Assembly (NCBI GenBank): GCA_002502245.1
Contig: DAPW01000032.1
Location: 1-64,000 of the forward strand
Reading direction: 5' to 3'
From: Methanoregula sp. UBA154
Lineage (GTDB): Archaea; Halobacteriota; Methanomicrobia; Methanomicrobiales; Methanospirillaceae
DNA: 64,000 nucleotides
The first letter of the stretch is position 1; each line of letters opens with the position of its first letter. Shown piece by piece: positions 34,843 to 43,563 of the stretch. A program made the position numbers and the translations under genes. A model generated the notes under the pieces. It ran no database searches. It worked only from the letters and a program-made list of their open reading frames with translations, and was not told the DNA's origin.

Positions 34843-36612
34843 ATGGAACGAAAATATCTCCTCGGGAACGAAGCGATAGCACACGCCTGTCTCGAATCCG
34901 GCGTGGATTTTGTGAGCGGGTACCCCGGCACACCGTCCTCGGAAGTTATCGATACGCTGCGTGTGCAGCCGGATCGATCCTGCTATATCGAGTGGTCGGT
35001 CAATGAAAAAGTGGCACTTGAAAACGCCCTTGCCGCGGCATGGTGCGGCGTCCGCGCACTCTGCACCATGAAGCACGTGGGGCTGAATGTTGCCGCCGAT
35101 CCCCTCATGACCAGCGCCTACACCGGTGTCACCGGGGGGCTCGTCATCATGAGTGCCGATGACCCGTTTGCCCACAGTTCCCAGAATGAACAGGACACGC
35201 GGTGTTATGCCCATTTCGCCAGGGTTCCCTGTTTCGATCCGGCAAGTGTGCAGGAAGCGCACGACATGATCCGCGACGCGTTCCTGCTCTCTGAGGAGTT
35301 TGGTCTCCCGGTCATCTTCCGGCCGACCACCCGCATCTGCCACTCGAAAGGGGACGTGGAGCTGGGACCGGCCGTCACGAGTACAAGAAAGGGAGAGTTC
35401 CATAAGGATCCCCGCCAGTATGTCGTGATTCCGGCCCATACCCGGATCCTGCATAAAAAACTGAACGAGAAACAACCGGCAATCCGGAAGCGGCTTGTTG
35501 AAAGAGGATTGAACCGGTTCGAAGTCCGTGGAACGGCCGCGATTATCGCAAGCGGGATCGCTGCATCGTATGTGCGGGAGCTATTGCCCGCGGGGGTTTC
35601 GTTCATGAAGATCGGTGCCTACCCGATCGATGAGGAATGGCTTGGCGATTTCGTGAGAAAACACGAAAAAATCCTCGTCATCGAGGAGCTGGCACCGGAA
35701 GTCGAGGAGTGCGTCCGGCAGGTAGCAGGATGTGTCCCGGTCTTTGGCAAGAAGAACGGGTATGCCCCGTACGAAGGGGAGTTGTCCCCTGCTTCTGTTG
35801 CCGCGATCATGGAGAAGGCGGGCTTCCTGCAAAAGAACCCGTATCCCCCCGTCCAACCCGTGCCGGATATCCCCGCCCGGCCGCCGATCCTGTGTGCCGG
35901 CTGCCTTCACCGGAGCGCGTTCTACGCGATCAAGAAAGTCTACAAGGACGCGATCTACCCCAGCGATATCGGGTGTTACACCCTCGGAATACAGCTCGGG
36001 GTTGTCGACACAACCATCTGCATGGGTGCATCCATAACGGTCGCGAGCGGCATTGCCCATTCCGGTGAAACGCGCGATGTCATCTGTACCATCGGGGACT
36101 CGACCTTCCTCCATACGGGTATCCAGGGGCTGCTGAATGCGGTGTACAATGGCGCGAATATGACTGTTGTTATTCTCGACAACCGCATTACTGCAATGAC
36201 CGGTCACCAGCCGAACCCGAACACCGGGGTAACCGCGTGCGGCGTGGAGAGCCCGCCCGTCTCGCTGGAGGCACTCTGCCGGGCCTGCGGGGTCACGTTT
36301 GTTGAGACCATTGACCCGTACGATGTCACGGGGATGGTCAATATCCTGCAGGAGTCGAAGAAGCGCGAGGGGGTCAAGGTGATCATCGCAAAGCAGATGT
36401 GCGTGATCATGGCCCGGCGCACCGGGGTGAAGCGCGGACGATACATGGTAGACACGGAAACATGTAATGGCTGCGGCACCTGCGTCCGGTACGGCTGTCC
36501 GGCGATCGAATTTTCCGATGAGAAGGCACGGATCACGGATTTATGCAACGGATGTGCGGTCTGCGCCGATCTCTGTCCGACCGGGGCAATTGTGCGGGGG
36601 GGAAAGAGATGA
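34843..36612 (+). CDS. iorA: Indolepyruvate ferredoxin oxidoreductase, alpha subunit
   Basis: Oxidises aryl pyruvates to aryl-acetyl-CoA with ferredoxin, or runs in reverse to make aromatic amino acid skeletons from aryl acetates. The 589 residues include a thiamine-PP pyrimidine domain at the start (YLLGNEAIAHACLESGVDFV, GYPGTPSSEV), the TPP-binding domain (IGDSTFLHTGIQGLLNAVYN) and a C-terminal ferredoxin domain with two cluster motifs, CNGCGTCVRYGCP and CNGCAVCADLCP. ATG 34843 is chosen because the N-terminus MERKYLLGNEA is the normal one. Its stop overlaps iorB by 4 nt. Confidence 0.95.
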   Translation: MERKYLLGNEAIAHACLESGVDFVSGYPGTPSSEVIDTLRVQPDRSCYIEWSVNEKVALENALAAAWCGVRALCTMKHVGLNVAADPLMTSAYTGVTGGLVIMSADDPFAHSSQNEQDTRCYAHFARVPCFDPASVQEAHDMIRDAFLLSEEFGLPVIFRPTTRICHSKGDVELGPAVTSTRKGEFHKDPRQYVVIPAHTRILHKKLNEKQPAIRKRLVERGLNRFEVRGTAAIIASGIAASYVRELLPAGVSFMKIGAYPIDEEWLGDFVRKHEKILVIEELAPEVEECVRQVAGCVPVFGKKNGYAPYEGELSPASVAAIMEKAGFLQKNPYPPVQPVPDIPARPPILCAGCLHRSAFYAIKKVYKDAIYPSDIGCYTLGIQLGVVDTTICMGASITVASGIAHSGETRDVICTIGDSTFLHTGIQGLLNAVYNGANMTVVILDNRITAMTGHQPNPNTGVTACGVESPPVSLEALCRACGVTFVETIDPYDVTGMVNILQESKKREGVKVIIAKQMCVIMARRTGVKRGRYMVDTETCNGCGTCVRYGCPAIEFSDEKARITDLCNGCAVCADLCPTGAIVRGGKR

Positions 36613-37193
36613 GCAGCAGTTTTGATATCCTGATCGTCGGCATTGGCGGACAGGGAACCATCCTTGCCTCGAATATCCTTGGGGAGGCATGTCTCATCGA
36701 GAACCGACACATCCTGGGGGCAGAGACCCATGGTATGGCACAGCGTGGCGGATCGGTGGAGAGCCACATACGGATCGGCGGGGAGCATGGCCCCCTGATC
36801 CCCCCCGGGCAGGCAGATCTTCTCATATCATTCGACCTTCTTGAGGCGCTCCGCTACTCTCACTACCTTAAACCGGGCAAAACGATGGTTATCAACCGGG
36901 ACATGGTCCACCCCACCTCGGTCTTCACGCATAAACTCGTGGTCCCGGACGAAGAGGAGGTAATTGCGGCGTTGAAAAAATTCGATCTCCGCCTTGTCGA
37001 TGCCGATGAACTGGCAATCAAAGCGGGAAGCCCGCTCTCCCAGAACGTGGTGATGCTGGGCGCTGCGAGCAGTGCCATGCCCCTGAAGCCCGAGTCACTC
37101 CTCGAGGCCGTAAAACGGCTCGTCCCGAAGAAGACCATTGACATCAACACCAAGGCGTTTGAACTGGGCAGGAAAGCCGGCGGTCCATCCTGA
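36609..37193 (+). CDS. iorB: Indolepyruvate ferredoxin oxidoreductase, beta subunit
   Basis: Gamma-type subunit of the 2-oxoacid:ferredoxin oxidoreductase, binding CoA. The 194 residues carry FDILIVGIGGQGTILASNIL and GAETHGMAQRGGSVESHIR, the signature of this family. ATG 36609 overlaps the iorA stop (ATGA). Its own stop overlaps the downstream methyltransferase start by one base, making an iorA-iorB-methyltransferase operon. Confidence 0.95.
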   Translation: MSSSFDILIVGIGGQGTILASNILGEACLIENRHILGAETHGMAQRGGSVESHIRIGGEHGPLIPPGQADLLISFDLLEALRYSHYLKPGKTMVINRDMVHPTSVFTHKLVVPDEEEVIAALKKFDLRLVDADELAIKAGSPLSQNVVMLGAASSAMPLKPESLLEAVKRLVPKKTIDINTKAFELGRKAGGPS

Positions 37194-37921
37194 TGAAGCG
37201 GTGCCTCGGGCCTTTCCGCGCGGATACCCTGTACGAAGGGGACGCACTTTCCCTCCTCCCTCAGGTACCCGGCGGGTCAGTTGATCTCATTGTCACGGAC
37301 CCCCCCTTTGCCATAGATTTCAAGGCCCAGCGGCTGAACTACAACCGGACCGGCAGCAATGTCCTTGAGGGCTACCAGGAGATCCCGGAGGAAGAATACG
37401 GGGAATTCACCCGGCAATGGATTGCCGAAGCGGAACGGGCACTTGCCCCGTCCGGCAGCATGTATATCTTCTCAGGCTGGAACCGGCTCCGGGATATCCT
37501 CGAAGGAATCGATGCAGCGGGACTCACTACCATAAACCACCTCATCTGGAAATACCAGTTCGGCGTCTTCACCAAGAAAAAATACGTCACCAGCCACTAC
37601 CATATTCTCTTTGTGGTAAAAGACCCAAAGCGGTACACTTTCAACAAGATCGACCATTACCCGGAGGATGTCTGGGTGATCAACCGTGAGTACTGGAAGG
37701 GCAGGAAGAAGACGCCGACCAAACTGCCGTCCGAACTGGTGAAAAAGATCCTCTGCTATTCCAGTAACCCCGGCGATCTTGTGCTCGACCCGTTCCTTGG
37801 TTCCGGGACGGTTGCCATGGTTGCACAGCAGGAGGGGCGTCATTTCCTCGGGTTCGAGGTTGTCCCGGCATATTGCGCCTTCGCGCGGACTGCCCTGACT
37901 CCGAAAACCGGCAAAAAATGA
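37193..37921 (+). CDS. Site-specific DNA methyltransferase, beta class (probable N6-adenine)
   Basis: A 242-residue AdoMet-dependent methyltransferase. Motif IV VTDPPFAIDF comes first, and motif I DPFLGSGTVAMVAQQ lies near the C-terminus. The DPPF form fits N6-adenine enzymes; an RNA or N4-cytosine role cannot be excluded. A target-recognition stretch lies around residues 110-180 (KYQFGVFTKKKYVTSHYHI). Start ATG 37193 overlaps the iorB stop by one base. No restriction enzyme is nearby, so it is solitary, and its coupling to iorAB is unusual. Confidence 0.88.
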   Translation: MKRCLGPFRADTLYEGDALSLLPQVPGGSVDLIVTDPPFAIDFKAQRLNYNRTGSNVLEGYQEIPEEEYGEFTRQWIAEAERALAPSGSMYIFSGWNRLRDILEGIDAAGLTTINHLIWKYQFGVFTKKKYVTSHYHILFVVKDPKRYTFNKIDHYPEDVWVINREYWKGRKKTPTKLPSELVKKILCYSSNPGDLVLDPFLGSGTVAMVAQQEGRHFLGFEVVPAYCAFARTALTPKTGKK

Positions 37922-37931
37922 TATTCCTGAT

Positions 37932-38096
37932 GGGTAACGTGCTTATAAAACCCCAAAAATAAATTTTGCCTATTCGACGTGAAAATATTTTTATAAAAAT
38001 GAACTAAAATGGAGTGTGAAAAAGCACGTTATTCTCATTAAAATTTTTCATCGGTCTAAAAAAAGGTAATACCGTTCTATCACAATGTGGGGGTCG
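37932..38096. repeat. Two-copy intergenic repeat, copy 1
   Basis: Starts GGGTAACGTGCTTATAAAAC and continues with CCCCAAAAATAAATTTT, then GACGTGAAAATATTTTTATA about 40 nt from the beginning, and ends with CACAATGTGGGG. The copy at 52735-52900 has the same blocks in the same order, with the last block exactly 151 nt from the first in both. Two mismatches occur in the first 29 bases after GGGTAA. Confidence 0.75.
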
Positions 38097-39030
38097 CCTC
38101 AATGGCGGGGGCGAAGGCATTGCCGAAGCCCCCAGGAGTGTCTGAAGGACATGGTCCCATGAATATTTGATTGAAAATTTGGTGCTGAAATGGCACATTA
38201 CCCTTCCTGATTTTTGACGAAAGGGATCCATTGTTTTTTATTTGCGGATCAATTCCCGGTCCAGGGCATATTGATGGGATCTGATTTACGTCAGGAAAAC
38301 GGAGGGTCGGACCTCCATCAGGTCCAAAGAGGTACCCCCCACCCCACTCACTGTGAGCAGGATCGGTCCCCACCCCCAGCCTGAAGGTGGGGGGACCACC
38401 CCCCCATTGCTTCAACCGCACGAGCACGATTTCCTGTGGATTCGCGACGATGAACCTGGTTTCTGAACCAGCGACAACGTGGGGATAGTCCCAACTCATT
38501 TGCCGGATGAGTGCCTACCCCCTCCCCCTCTCATCCAAAAGAGGGTATCCTCCCACCCCCCGTATCGATCAGCATGAGGGAGGACTACCCCTTCTGGGTT
38601 GCAGGAACGATGGCATCTGTTCCTGTGGAGTTCACGACGAAATATGCGATTCAGGTCTCAGAAACCAGGTGGGGGATGGTCTCCCCTGTCAGGCCCGGAG
38701 GGGTACCCACCCCCCCACTATCAGGTCTTTCAATGGGGGGTCACCCCCCTCCGGAAAAATTATTGGCGGGGGGGTGGGGGGTACCTCAACCCTACCCAAC
38801 GTTGAGTTATTTACCTTGTTTTCCTGCGGTTAGGACCCTGACCCGCATGGTTTTTCAGACGTGAGAACGGTTTTTGTCCGGCTACCCGAAAATGAGAAGG
38901 GGGGTCAGATTTGGTGGACCGCAAGGGGGGGGTGGTCCCCCCTCCCCTCCGCAGCAGGAGGGGGGTAGCCCCCCTCTGGAAAATTATTGGGCGGGGGGTA
39001 GGGGGTACCACCACCCTGTTGAACGAAAAA
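38083..39030. repeat. G/C-tract-rich degenerate repeat region
   Basis: About 950 bp filled with runs of 4-8 G or C. Two units align closely: 38742-38806 (CACCCCCCTCCGGAAAAATT ... GGTACC) and 38957-39025 (GCCCCCCTCTGGAAAATTAT ... GGTACCAC). A second pair shares TTCCTGTGGA, then TTC(G/A)CGACGA, at about 38430 and 38622. Open frames through the region on both strands are rich in Pro/Gly and I reject them as genes. The tracts could form G-quadruplexes. Decayed coding remnants are possible, since a minus-strand SETRF...VAN segment recurs with a stop. Confidence 0.6.
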
Positions 39031-39088
39031 AATCCTGAAAACCAGAGAAACGCTGAAGGGGAATCGGAAAAGTGGCAAAAAAAGAGGA

Positions 39089-39319
39089 TTAATTCTCAGC
39101 CGGTCGGGCAGTGTCCCGGATCACTTGTTTCTCTTCTTCGGTGAGAAGATCCACCCCTTCCAGGAATGCGTTTTTTAATGCAATTAAATGGTGCCGCTCG
39201 TAGACCTCGCGGAACGCTGGTTTTTTCATTACCGCTTCCATAAGCAGATCCTCTACGCTTGCTGTTTTTCGCATATCTATTCTTATGTCTGTTCTCTCCG
39301 TTGTGTCTTTTGATTTCAT
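39089..39319 (-). CDS. Small hypothetical protein
   Basis: A 76-residue, mostly helical, charged soluble protein: RKTASVEDLLMEAVMKKPAF, then LIALKNAFLEGVDLLTEEEK. ATG 39319 is preceded by GAGGTGA with 4 nt spacing, which supports it as a real gene. The N-terminal DTTERTDIRID could be a short beta strand, as in some ribbon-helix-helix proteins, but I do not recognise a family. Confidence 0.6.
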   Translation of the reverse strand: MKSKDTTERTDIRIDMRKTASVEDLLMEAVMKKPAFREVYERHHLIALKNAFLEGVDLLTEEEKQVIRDTARPAEN

Positions 39320-39455
39320 CTGCTCACCTCAGCAACTGCTCCTTTCGGTTGGCGCTCGCAGGTAAATGACGATTATTTTACGAGCCGATAAAATTCTCTA
39401 AAAAAAGCCTTTTAAGGGCTCTGTTTTCGATTTAGAACATAACCCATTGCCAGAA

Positions 39456-39539
39456 CGCTGAGGGGGGGAATTGAACCCCCGAGGCACTTTCGCACCACAG
39501 GCTTTCCAGGCCTGCGCCCTACCGCTAGACTACCTCAGC
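39456..39539 (-). tRNA. tRNA-Ser (GGA)
   Basis: 84 nt with a long variable arm. Acceptor GCTGAGG/CCTCAGC, discriminator G. Anticodon loop CTGGAAA carries GGA, reading UCC/UCU. T-loop TTCAATT. No CCA encoded. Confidence 0.94.
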
Positions 39540-39574
39540 AAAAAGTGTATCCTATTGGTATGCCGGGTATTTTT

Positions 39575-40645
39575 TTAATGGTATCCCTTCTTCCGGGGCC
39601 CGGGAGCAGGCCGGGGACCGGCTTTCCAGTACTGCTTCCGGTCTGTTTGCCTTTCGCGCCGCCCTGCAGGTCTCTCTGCCGGCTTCTTCTCCGCCCTGCG
39701 TTCGGATTTTTTCTTTTCCGGAAAGACCTTGTCAGACCTTGTCCAGCCCCGGGGATACGAGCCGGGCTGCAGGAAGACCGTAGTCGGGGCGATGACAAGT
39801 CCTGTATCGCCGGGTTTGAAGGAAGTGGACGATACCAGTGCCTTGCCGAGGCAGACAAACTCGTTTTTCTGTGACAGGACTGCCACGGTATCCCCCTGCC
39901 GGAACTCTTTCATGCTGATGACCCCGACACCGGCGAGTTGTGCGCCCCGGCATACCGCATCGATTGCAGCATCGCGGATAACAACGGCTGGCAGGTCCGG
40001 CACCGCGGCATCGACCGAGAGGATCATGGCATTCAGCGCCGCGGGATCGTCGGCCCGTGCGGCAACAGCAGCGTCCTGCACGTCGTGGAGGGTATGCATC
40101 CTCTCCTCGCCAAACGCGCCGGAACGGGTGCGGCGCAGCTCCTGCATGTGGGCGCCGGCGCCCGCTGCAAGGCCCATGTGGTGGCAGAGGGAGCGGATGT
40201 ACGTGCCGGCATCGCACTGCACGCGGAACAGGACAAGCCGGTTGTCCATATCAAGGATCTCGAGCTTACGGATCTCGCGGATGCGCAGGGCGCGCTTGAC
40301 CGCACTCTTCCTTGGCGGGCGCTGATACAGCCGCCCGGTGAACTCTTCTGCGAGCTTCAGGACCCGTTCCCGGTCAACCTCTTTATGCAGCCGCATCAGG
40401 CAGACATATTCCTTGTCGTGCTGGAGCAGCAGGGGGGCAAGGCGTACCGCATTGCCGAGCATGATGAGGAGGACACCGGATACCTGCGGGTCGAGCGTAC
40501 CGGCATGCCCGACCTGGCACCCGAGCATCTTCCCCACCCACGCGGCCACTTCGTGACTGGAGGGGCCCTTCGGCTTATCGATGACGATAATGCCGGGCCG
40601 GTTCCAGATATGAACAGTTCCGGCTTCCCCGGGTTCACCGGTCAT
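39575..40645 (-). CDS. cbf5: tRNA/rRNA pseudouridine synthase Cbf5
   Basis: Catalytic subunit of H/ACA RNPs, and also active on tRNA U55. The 356 residues contain the catalytic GHAGTLDPQVSGVLLI (Asp), the TruB-family KPKGPSSHEVAAWV and CDAGTYIRSLCHHMGL, then a PUA domain (VCRGAQLAGVGVISMKEF ... GDTVAVL). An uncommonly long basic tail of about 60 residues (EKKKSERRAEKKPAERPAGR...) follows the PUA domain and may bind RNA. ATG 40645 overlaps the hemD stop by 4 nt. Confidence 0.94.
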   Translation of the reverse strand: MTGEPGEAGTVHIWNRPGIIVIDKPKGPSSHEVAAWVGKMLGCQVGHAGTLDPQVSGVLLIMLGNAVRLAPLLLQHDKEYVCLMRLHKEVDRERVLKLAEEFTGRLYQRPPRKSAVKRALRIREIRKLEILDMDNRLVLFRVQCDAGTYIRSLCHHMGLAAGAGAHMQELRRTRSGAFGEERMHTLHDVQDAAVAARADDPAALNAMILSVDAAVPDLPAVVIRDAAIDAVCRGAQLAGVGVISMKEFRQGDTVAVLSQKNEFVCLGKALVSSTSFKPGDTGLVIAPTTVFLQPGSYPRGWTRSDKVFPEKKKSERRAEKKPAERPAGRRERQTDRKQYWKAGPRPAPGPRKKGYH

Positions 40646-41337
40646 GATACCTGCTCCCCCCGACCCGCGAGGTACGCATTGAGCGCACCGAGCGTACCTT
40701 CCAGTGACCCGTCACCAACAACAGCGGGATCCGTCCCGCCCGTGCGCATGGCATCAGCCGTGATCTCCCCGATTGCCATGATAAGGAGGCCCGGGCGCGG
40801 TGTCCAGACCGCCTTTTTAAAGGACATGGCACTGGTGAACAGGATCGCATCGGCACCGGCAAGGTCGAGGTCGTCACCGGTCGGCTCAAGACTATAGCAC
40901 CGGAACTCAACCGGTATCCCCCCCGCATCAGAGATCGCATCCATGAGCCCGGGGTTTGGCACATCCGCCCGCGGGATGCCGATGTGCCTGCCCCGGATCC
41001 ATTCCCCGAGGTAGGGCACGAAGTCCCGGGAATAGAAACTGGTCAGGACCTCGCAGTCAACGTCATGCCGGCGGAGTTCCGTTGCGGTCTGCGGCCCGAT
41101 GGCAACCACGCGGGGGAACCGGTTCAGGCGCGGTGCAATGATCTTTGCCGGGAGTGCGCTCGTGAAGAAAATGCAGTCGAACTCACCGCGGTCAGCCGCA
41201 TTGACGAATGCTGCGATCGAATCCTCGCGGATCGCCGAGCGCAGGGGGTGGACACTGTAACAGCTGTGCCCGGACGCCGCGCACCGTCCCGCATCACTCT
41301 TCTCCTTTCCCGCCAGACGGGTGACTGCGATCTTCAT
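40642..41337 (-). CDS. hemD: Uroporphyrinogen-III synthase
   Basis: Cyclises hydroxymethylbilane to uroporphyrinogen III, needed for cofactor F430, cobalamin and siroheme. The 231 residues have the two-domain HemD fold with FDCIFFTSALPAKI, RVVAIGPQTATEL, ADAILFTSAMSFKKAV and LIMAIGEITADAM. The start is ATG 41337 with GAGGCGA about 10 nt upstream; the open extension to 41595 crosses the divergent permease gene and is rejected. Its coupling to cbf5 is by overlap. Confidence 0.9.
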   Translation of the reverse strand: MKIAVTRLAGKEKSDAGRCAASGHSCYSVHPLRSAIREDSIAAFVNAADRGEFDCIFFTSALPAKIIAPRLNRFPRVVAIGPQTATELRRHDVDCEVLTSFYSRDFVPYLGEWIRGRHIGIPRADVPNPGLMDAISDAGGIPVEFRCYSLEPTGDDLDLAGADAILFTSAMSFKKAVWTPRPGLLIMAIGEITADAMRTGGTDPAVVGDGSLEGTLGALNAYLAGRGEQVS

Positions 41338-41388
41338 TACGGATTCATCGCCTCGTTCTGTATTGAGGGTATGCATTTCGGTTGATTT

Positions 41389-42630
41389 ATGTCCATTCTC
41401 CCCTACCTCTTTTCCATGCTGGAGATCCTGCTCGGTACCCTTCTTGGTGTTCTCCTCGGCACTCTCAGCGGGATCATCCCCGGCGTCCATGCAAACACGC
41501 TTGCCGGCGTCCTTCTCAGCCTGCAGGCCCTCCTCCTCTCCGTGCTCGGGCCGGTCGCCCTTGCCGGGGCACTGTTTGCAGCCCTGATCACGCATACGTT
41601 CGTGGACGCGGTCCCGAGCACGTTCCTCGGGATACCGGAGGCTGATACCTCGCTCGCAGTATTACCGGCCCATGCGCTCTGCCTTGAGGGGAACGGCGAG
41701 GAAGCAGTGCGGATTGCAGCACTCGGGAGCGCCTGCGCCATGGTCATCGCGATCCCGGTCTCGGTGCTCTGCTTTCTCATCCTCCCAGCCCTCCAGCCGT
41801 TTTTCGACTGGTGGATCGGGATCCTCCTCATCGCAAGTATCGGGTACATGATCGTCACGAGTGAAGCGCCAGGCTGGGCGCTTGCGATCTTCACCGTATC
41901 GGGAGCGCTCGGGGCATTCGCCCTCCATTATACCTTTCTCAGCTGGCACACGCTTACCGGCGGGAGCGCGATACTCATGCCACTCCTGACCGGGCTGTTC
42001 GGGATCTCGGTCCTTCTTGTGGCCTCGCGGGGAACCCTGCCGGTACAGCACTTCAGCGGGCTTCGCGTCGAGGATAAGGCCGTGATCAGGTACTCCCTGC
42101 TGGGGACCGGTGCCGGCGTTGCTGTAGGGTGGCTCCCCGGACTGTCAACAGCATCGGCAAACGGGGTACTGGCCTCTGTGATAGGATACGAAAAAGACCG
42201 GCGGTCCTACATCCTTGCGACCAGCGCGGCAAACACTGCCAATGCGTTCATCGGTCTTGCAGCCCTGTTCGCCCTGTCGCGTATGCGGAACGGGGTCATG
42301 GCAGCCCTCGCGGAGCTCCCGCTGCCGTCCATGGGCGAGCTGATGGTCGTCGGGGTGCTCGCCGCCTGCGCAGCGTATGTCATCACCGTCGGGCTGTCCA
42401 CCTCTGCCCACCACCTCAACGGGTTCGACAGCCGTGCCCTGAACCGGGCGGTCATTGCCTTTGTCGTCCTGCTGAGCATCGTTCTCACAGGCCCCTTCGG
42501 CCTTTTTGTCCTGCTGCTCGCAACAACCGTTGGCCTTGTCCCCCATATCGTCAATGTCCCGCGGGTGTACTGCATGGGTGCGATCATGGTGCCGGTGATG
42601 CTGTACTCCTTCGGTATCGCGTGGATCTGA
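41389..42630 (+). CDS. TctA-like membrane permease (DUF112-type)
   Basis: A 413-residue integral membrane protein. Its glycine-rich first part (LLGTLLGVLLGTLSGIIPGV) and the repeated GxGAGVAVGWLPGLSTASANG loop place it in the TctA family of tripartite tricarboxylate transporter large subunits. It is shorter than bacterial TctA (about 500) and has no TctB or TctC partner, as is usual for archaeal homologues, whose function is unknown. The start could also be ATG 41416 (MLEILLG). Confidence 0.82.
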   Translation: MSILPYLFSMLEILLGTLLGVLLGTLSGIIPGVHANTLAGVLLSLQALLLSVLGPVALAGALFAALITHTFVDAVPSTFLGIPEADTSLAVLPAHALCLEGNGEEAVRIAALGSACAMVIAIPVSVLCFLILPALQPFFDWWIGILLIASIGYMIVTSEAPGWALAIFTVSGALGAFALHYTFLSWHTLTGGSAILMPLLTGLFGISVLLVASRGTLPVQHFSGLRVEDKAVIRYSLLGTGAGVAVGWLPGLSTASANGVLASVIGYEKDRRSYILATSAANTANAFIGLAALFALSRMRNGVMAALAELPLPSMGELMVVGVLAACAAYVITVGLSTSAHHLNGFDSRALNRAVIAFVVLLSIVLTGPFGLFVLLLATTVGLVPHIVNVPRVYCMGAIMVPVMLYSFGIAWI

Positions 42631-42663
42631 TCCACGTTCCGTCCTTACACCCCGGCAGATCTA

Positions 42664-42674
42664 TGGTTTTATAC
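42664..42674 (+). promoter_or_regulatory. TATA-like promoter of the nop5-fibrillarin operon
   Basis: GGTTTTATACT, centred about 31 bp before ATG 42700. It supports a nearly leaderless message and the choice of that start over ATG 42688. Confidence 0.5.
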
Positions 42675-42699
42675 TGGCATACTTCCTATGTATCCTCTG

Positions 42700-43563
42700 A
42701 TGCAGTCGTACTGGTTCGGGGATGTCAGCGAAGGGAGCTGCGTGCCGTTCACGGGAGATGTCAATGCCATCGTCAGCCGTGTCCTGTCGCTTTCTACGCA
42801 GCTGGACACGTTTATCCCCCCGGACTGGCAGCAGGCAGCTGCCTGCGGGGCCTGCACTGACCGGGCTGATTACCTTGCCCGCCTGCAGGCAGTCTGCATT
42901 GCCGCTGCCGAGCGTTCGGTCAGGGAGCACTATGCCGGTAAGGACGCCGAGTTGCTCCAGATGGTGCGGACGCTCGATGAGATGGATGAGGTCATCAACC
43001 TTCTCTCGGAAAGGGCTGCTGACTGGTATATGGTGCGGCACCCCGCATTTTCACGGAAGTACCGCCGGACGCCGGCGCATATCCTTGTCCGGACCATGCG
43101 GGAAAAGAGCCGGGGGGCGCTCGGGAGGGTTGCCGGCGAGATCGAGCAGCTTGCCGAAACCCGGACTGCGCTTGCAAAGGAGGTCTCGGCGCGGGCAAAC
43201 GATGTACTGCCCAATACCAGTGCCCTGATCGGGGGTCTCGTTGCAGCGCGGCTCATGGCCGGTGCCGGCGGCCTCCTGCCGCTCTCCCGCCTTCCCGCCA
43301 GTGCGATCCAGGTGCTGGGAGCACGGACGGCTCTGTTTGCGCACCTGAAAACCCATACCCCGTCACCCAAGCACGGGATCATCTTTCAGCACCGGCGCGT
43401 GCACAATGCCCCCCGGGATATCCGCGGCAGGGTTGCCCGGGTGCTGGCGGGAAAACTGGCCATTGCCGCCCGGCTCGATTATTTCCGCGGGGTTGCCGTA
43501 CCGGAGTTTCTGGAGCAGGCACAGGCACGTATCGATGCGGCCGGGAAAGGTGACGGAGCATGA
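42700..43563 (+). CDS. Box C/D RNP core protein Nop5
   Basis: Bridges L7Ae-bound guide RNA and fibrillarin in archaeal C/D RNPs. The 287 residues have an N-terminal fibrillarin-binding domain, a central coiled coil and the Nop domain: ALIGGLVAARLMAGAGGLLPL, LPASAIQVLGAR, TPSPKHGIIFQH and RGRVARVLAGKLAIAARLDYF. Shorter than many Nop5 (350-400), with a reduced N-terminal domain. Stop and fibrillarin start overlap by 4 nt. Confidence 0.92.
   Translation: MQSYWFGDVSEGSCVPFTGDVNAIVSRVLSLSTQLDTFIPPDWQQAAACGACTDRADYLARLQAVCIAAAERSVREHYAGKDAELLQMVRTLDEMDEVINLLSERAADWYMVRHPAFSRKYRRTPAHILVRTMREKSRGALGRVAGEIEQLAETRTALAKEVSARANDVLPNTSALIGGLVAARLMAGAGGLLPLSRLPASAIQVLGARTALFAHLKTHTPSPKHGIIFQHRRVHNAPRDIRGRVARVLAGKLAIAARLDYFRGVAVPEFLEQAQARIDAAGKGDGA

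Noticed and set aside
38083..39030. Several open frames on both strands in the G-tract region
   Set aside because: They are Pro/Gly/Trp-rich products of the G/C tracts, overlap one another and have no start signals.
41338..41595. Upstream extension of HemD
   Set aside because: It runs antisense through the divergent TctA-like gene and has a biased composition.
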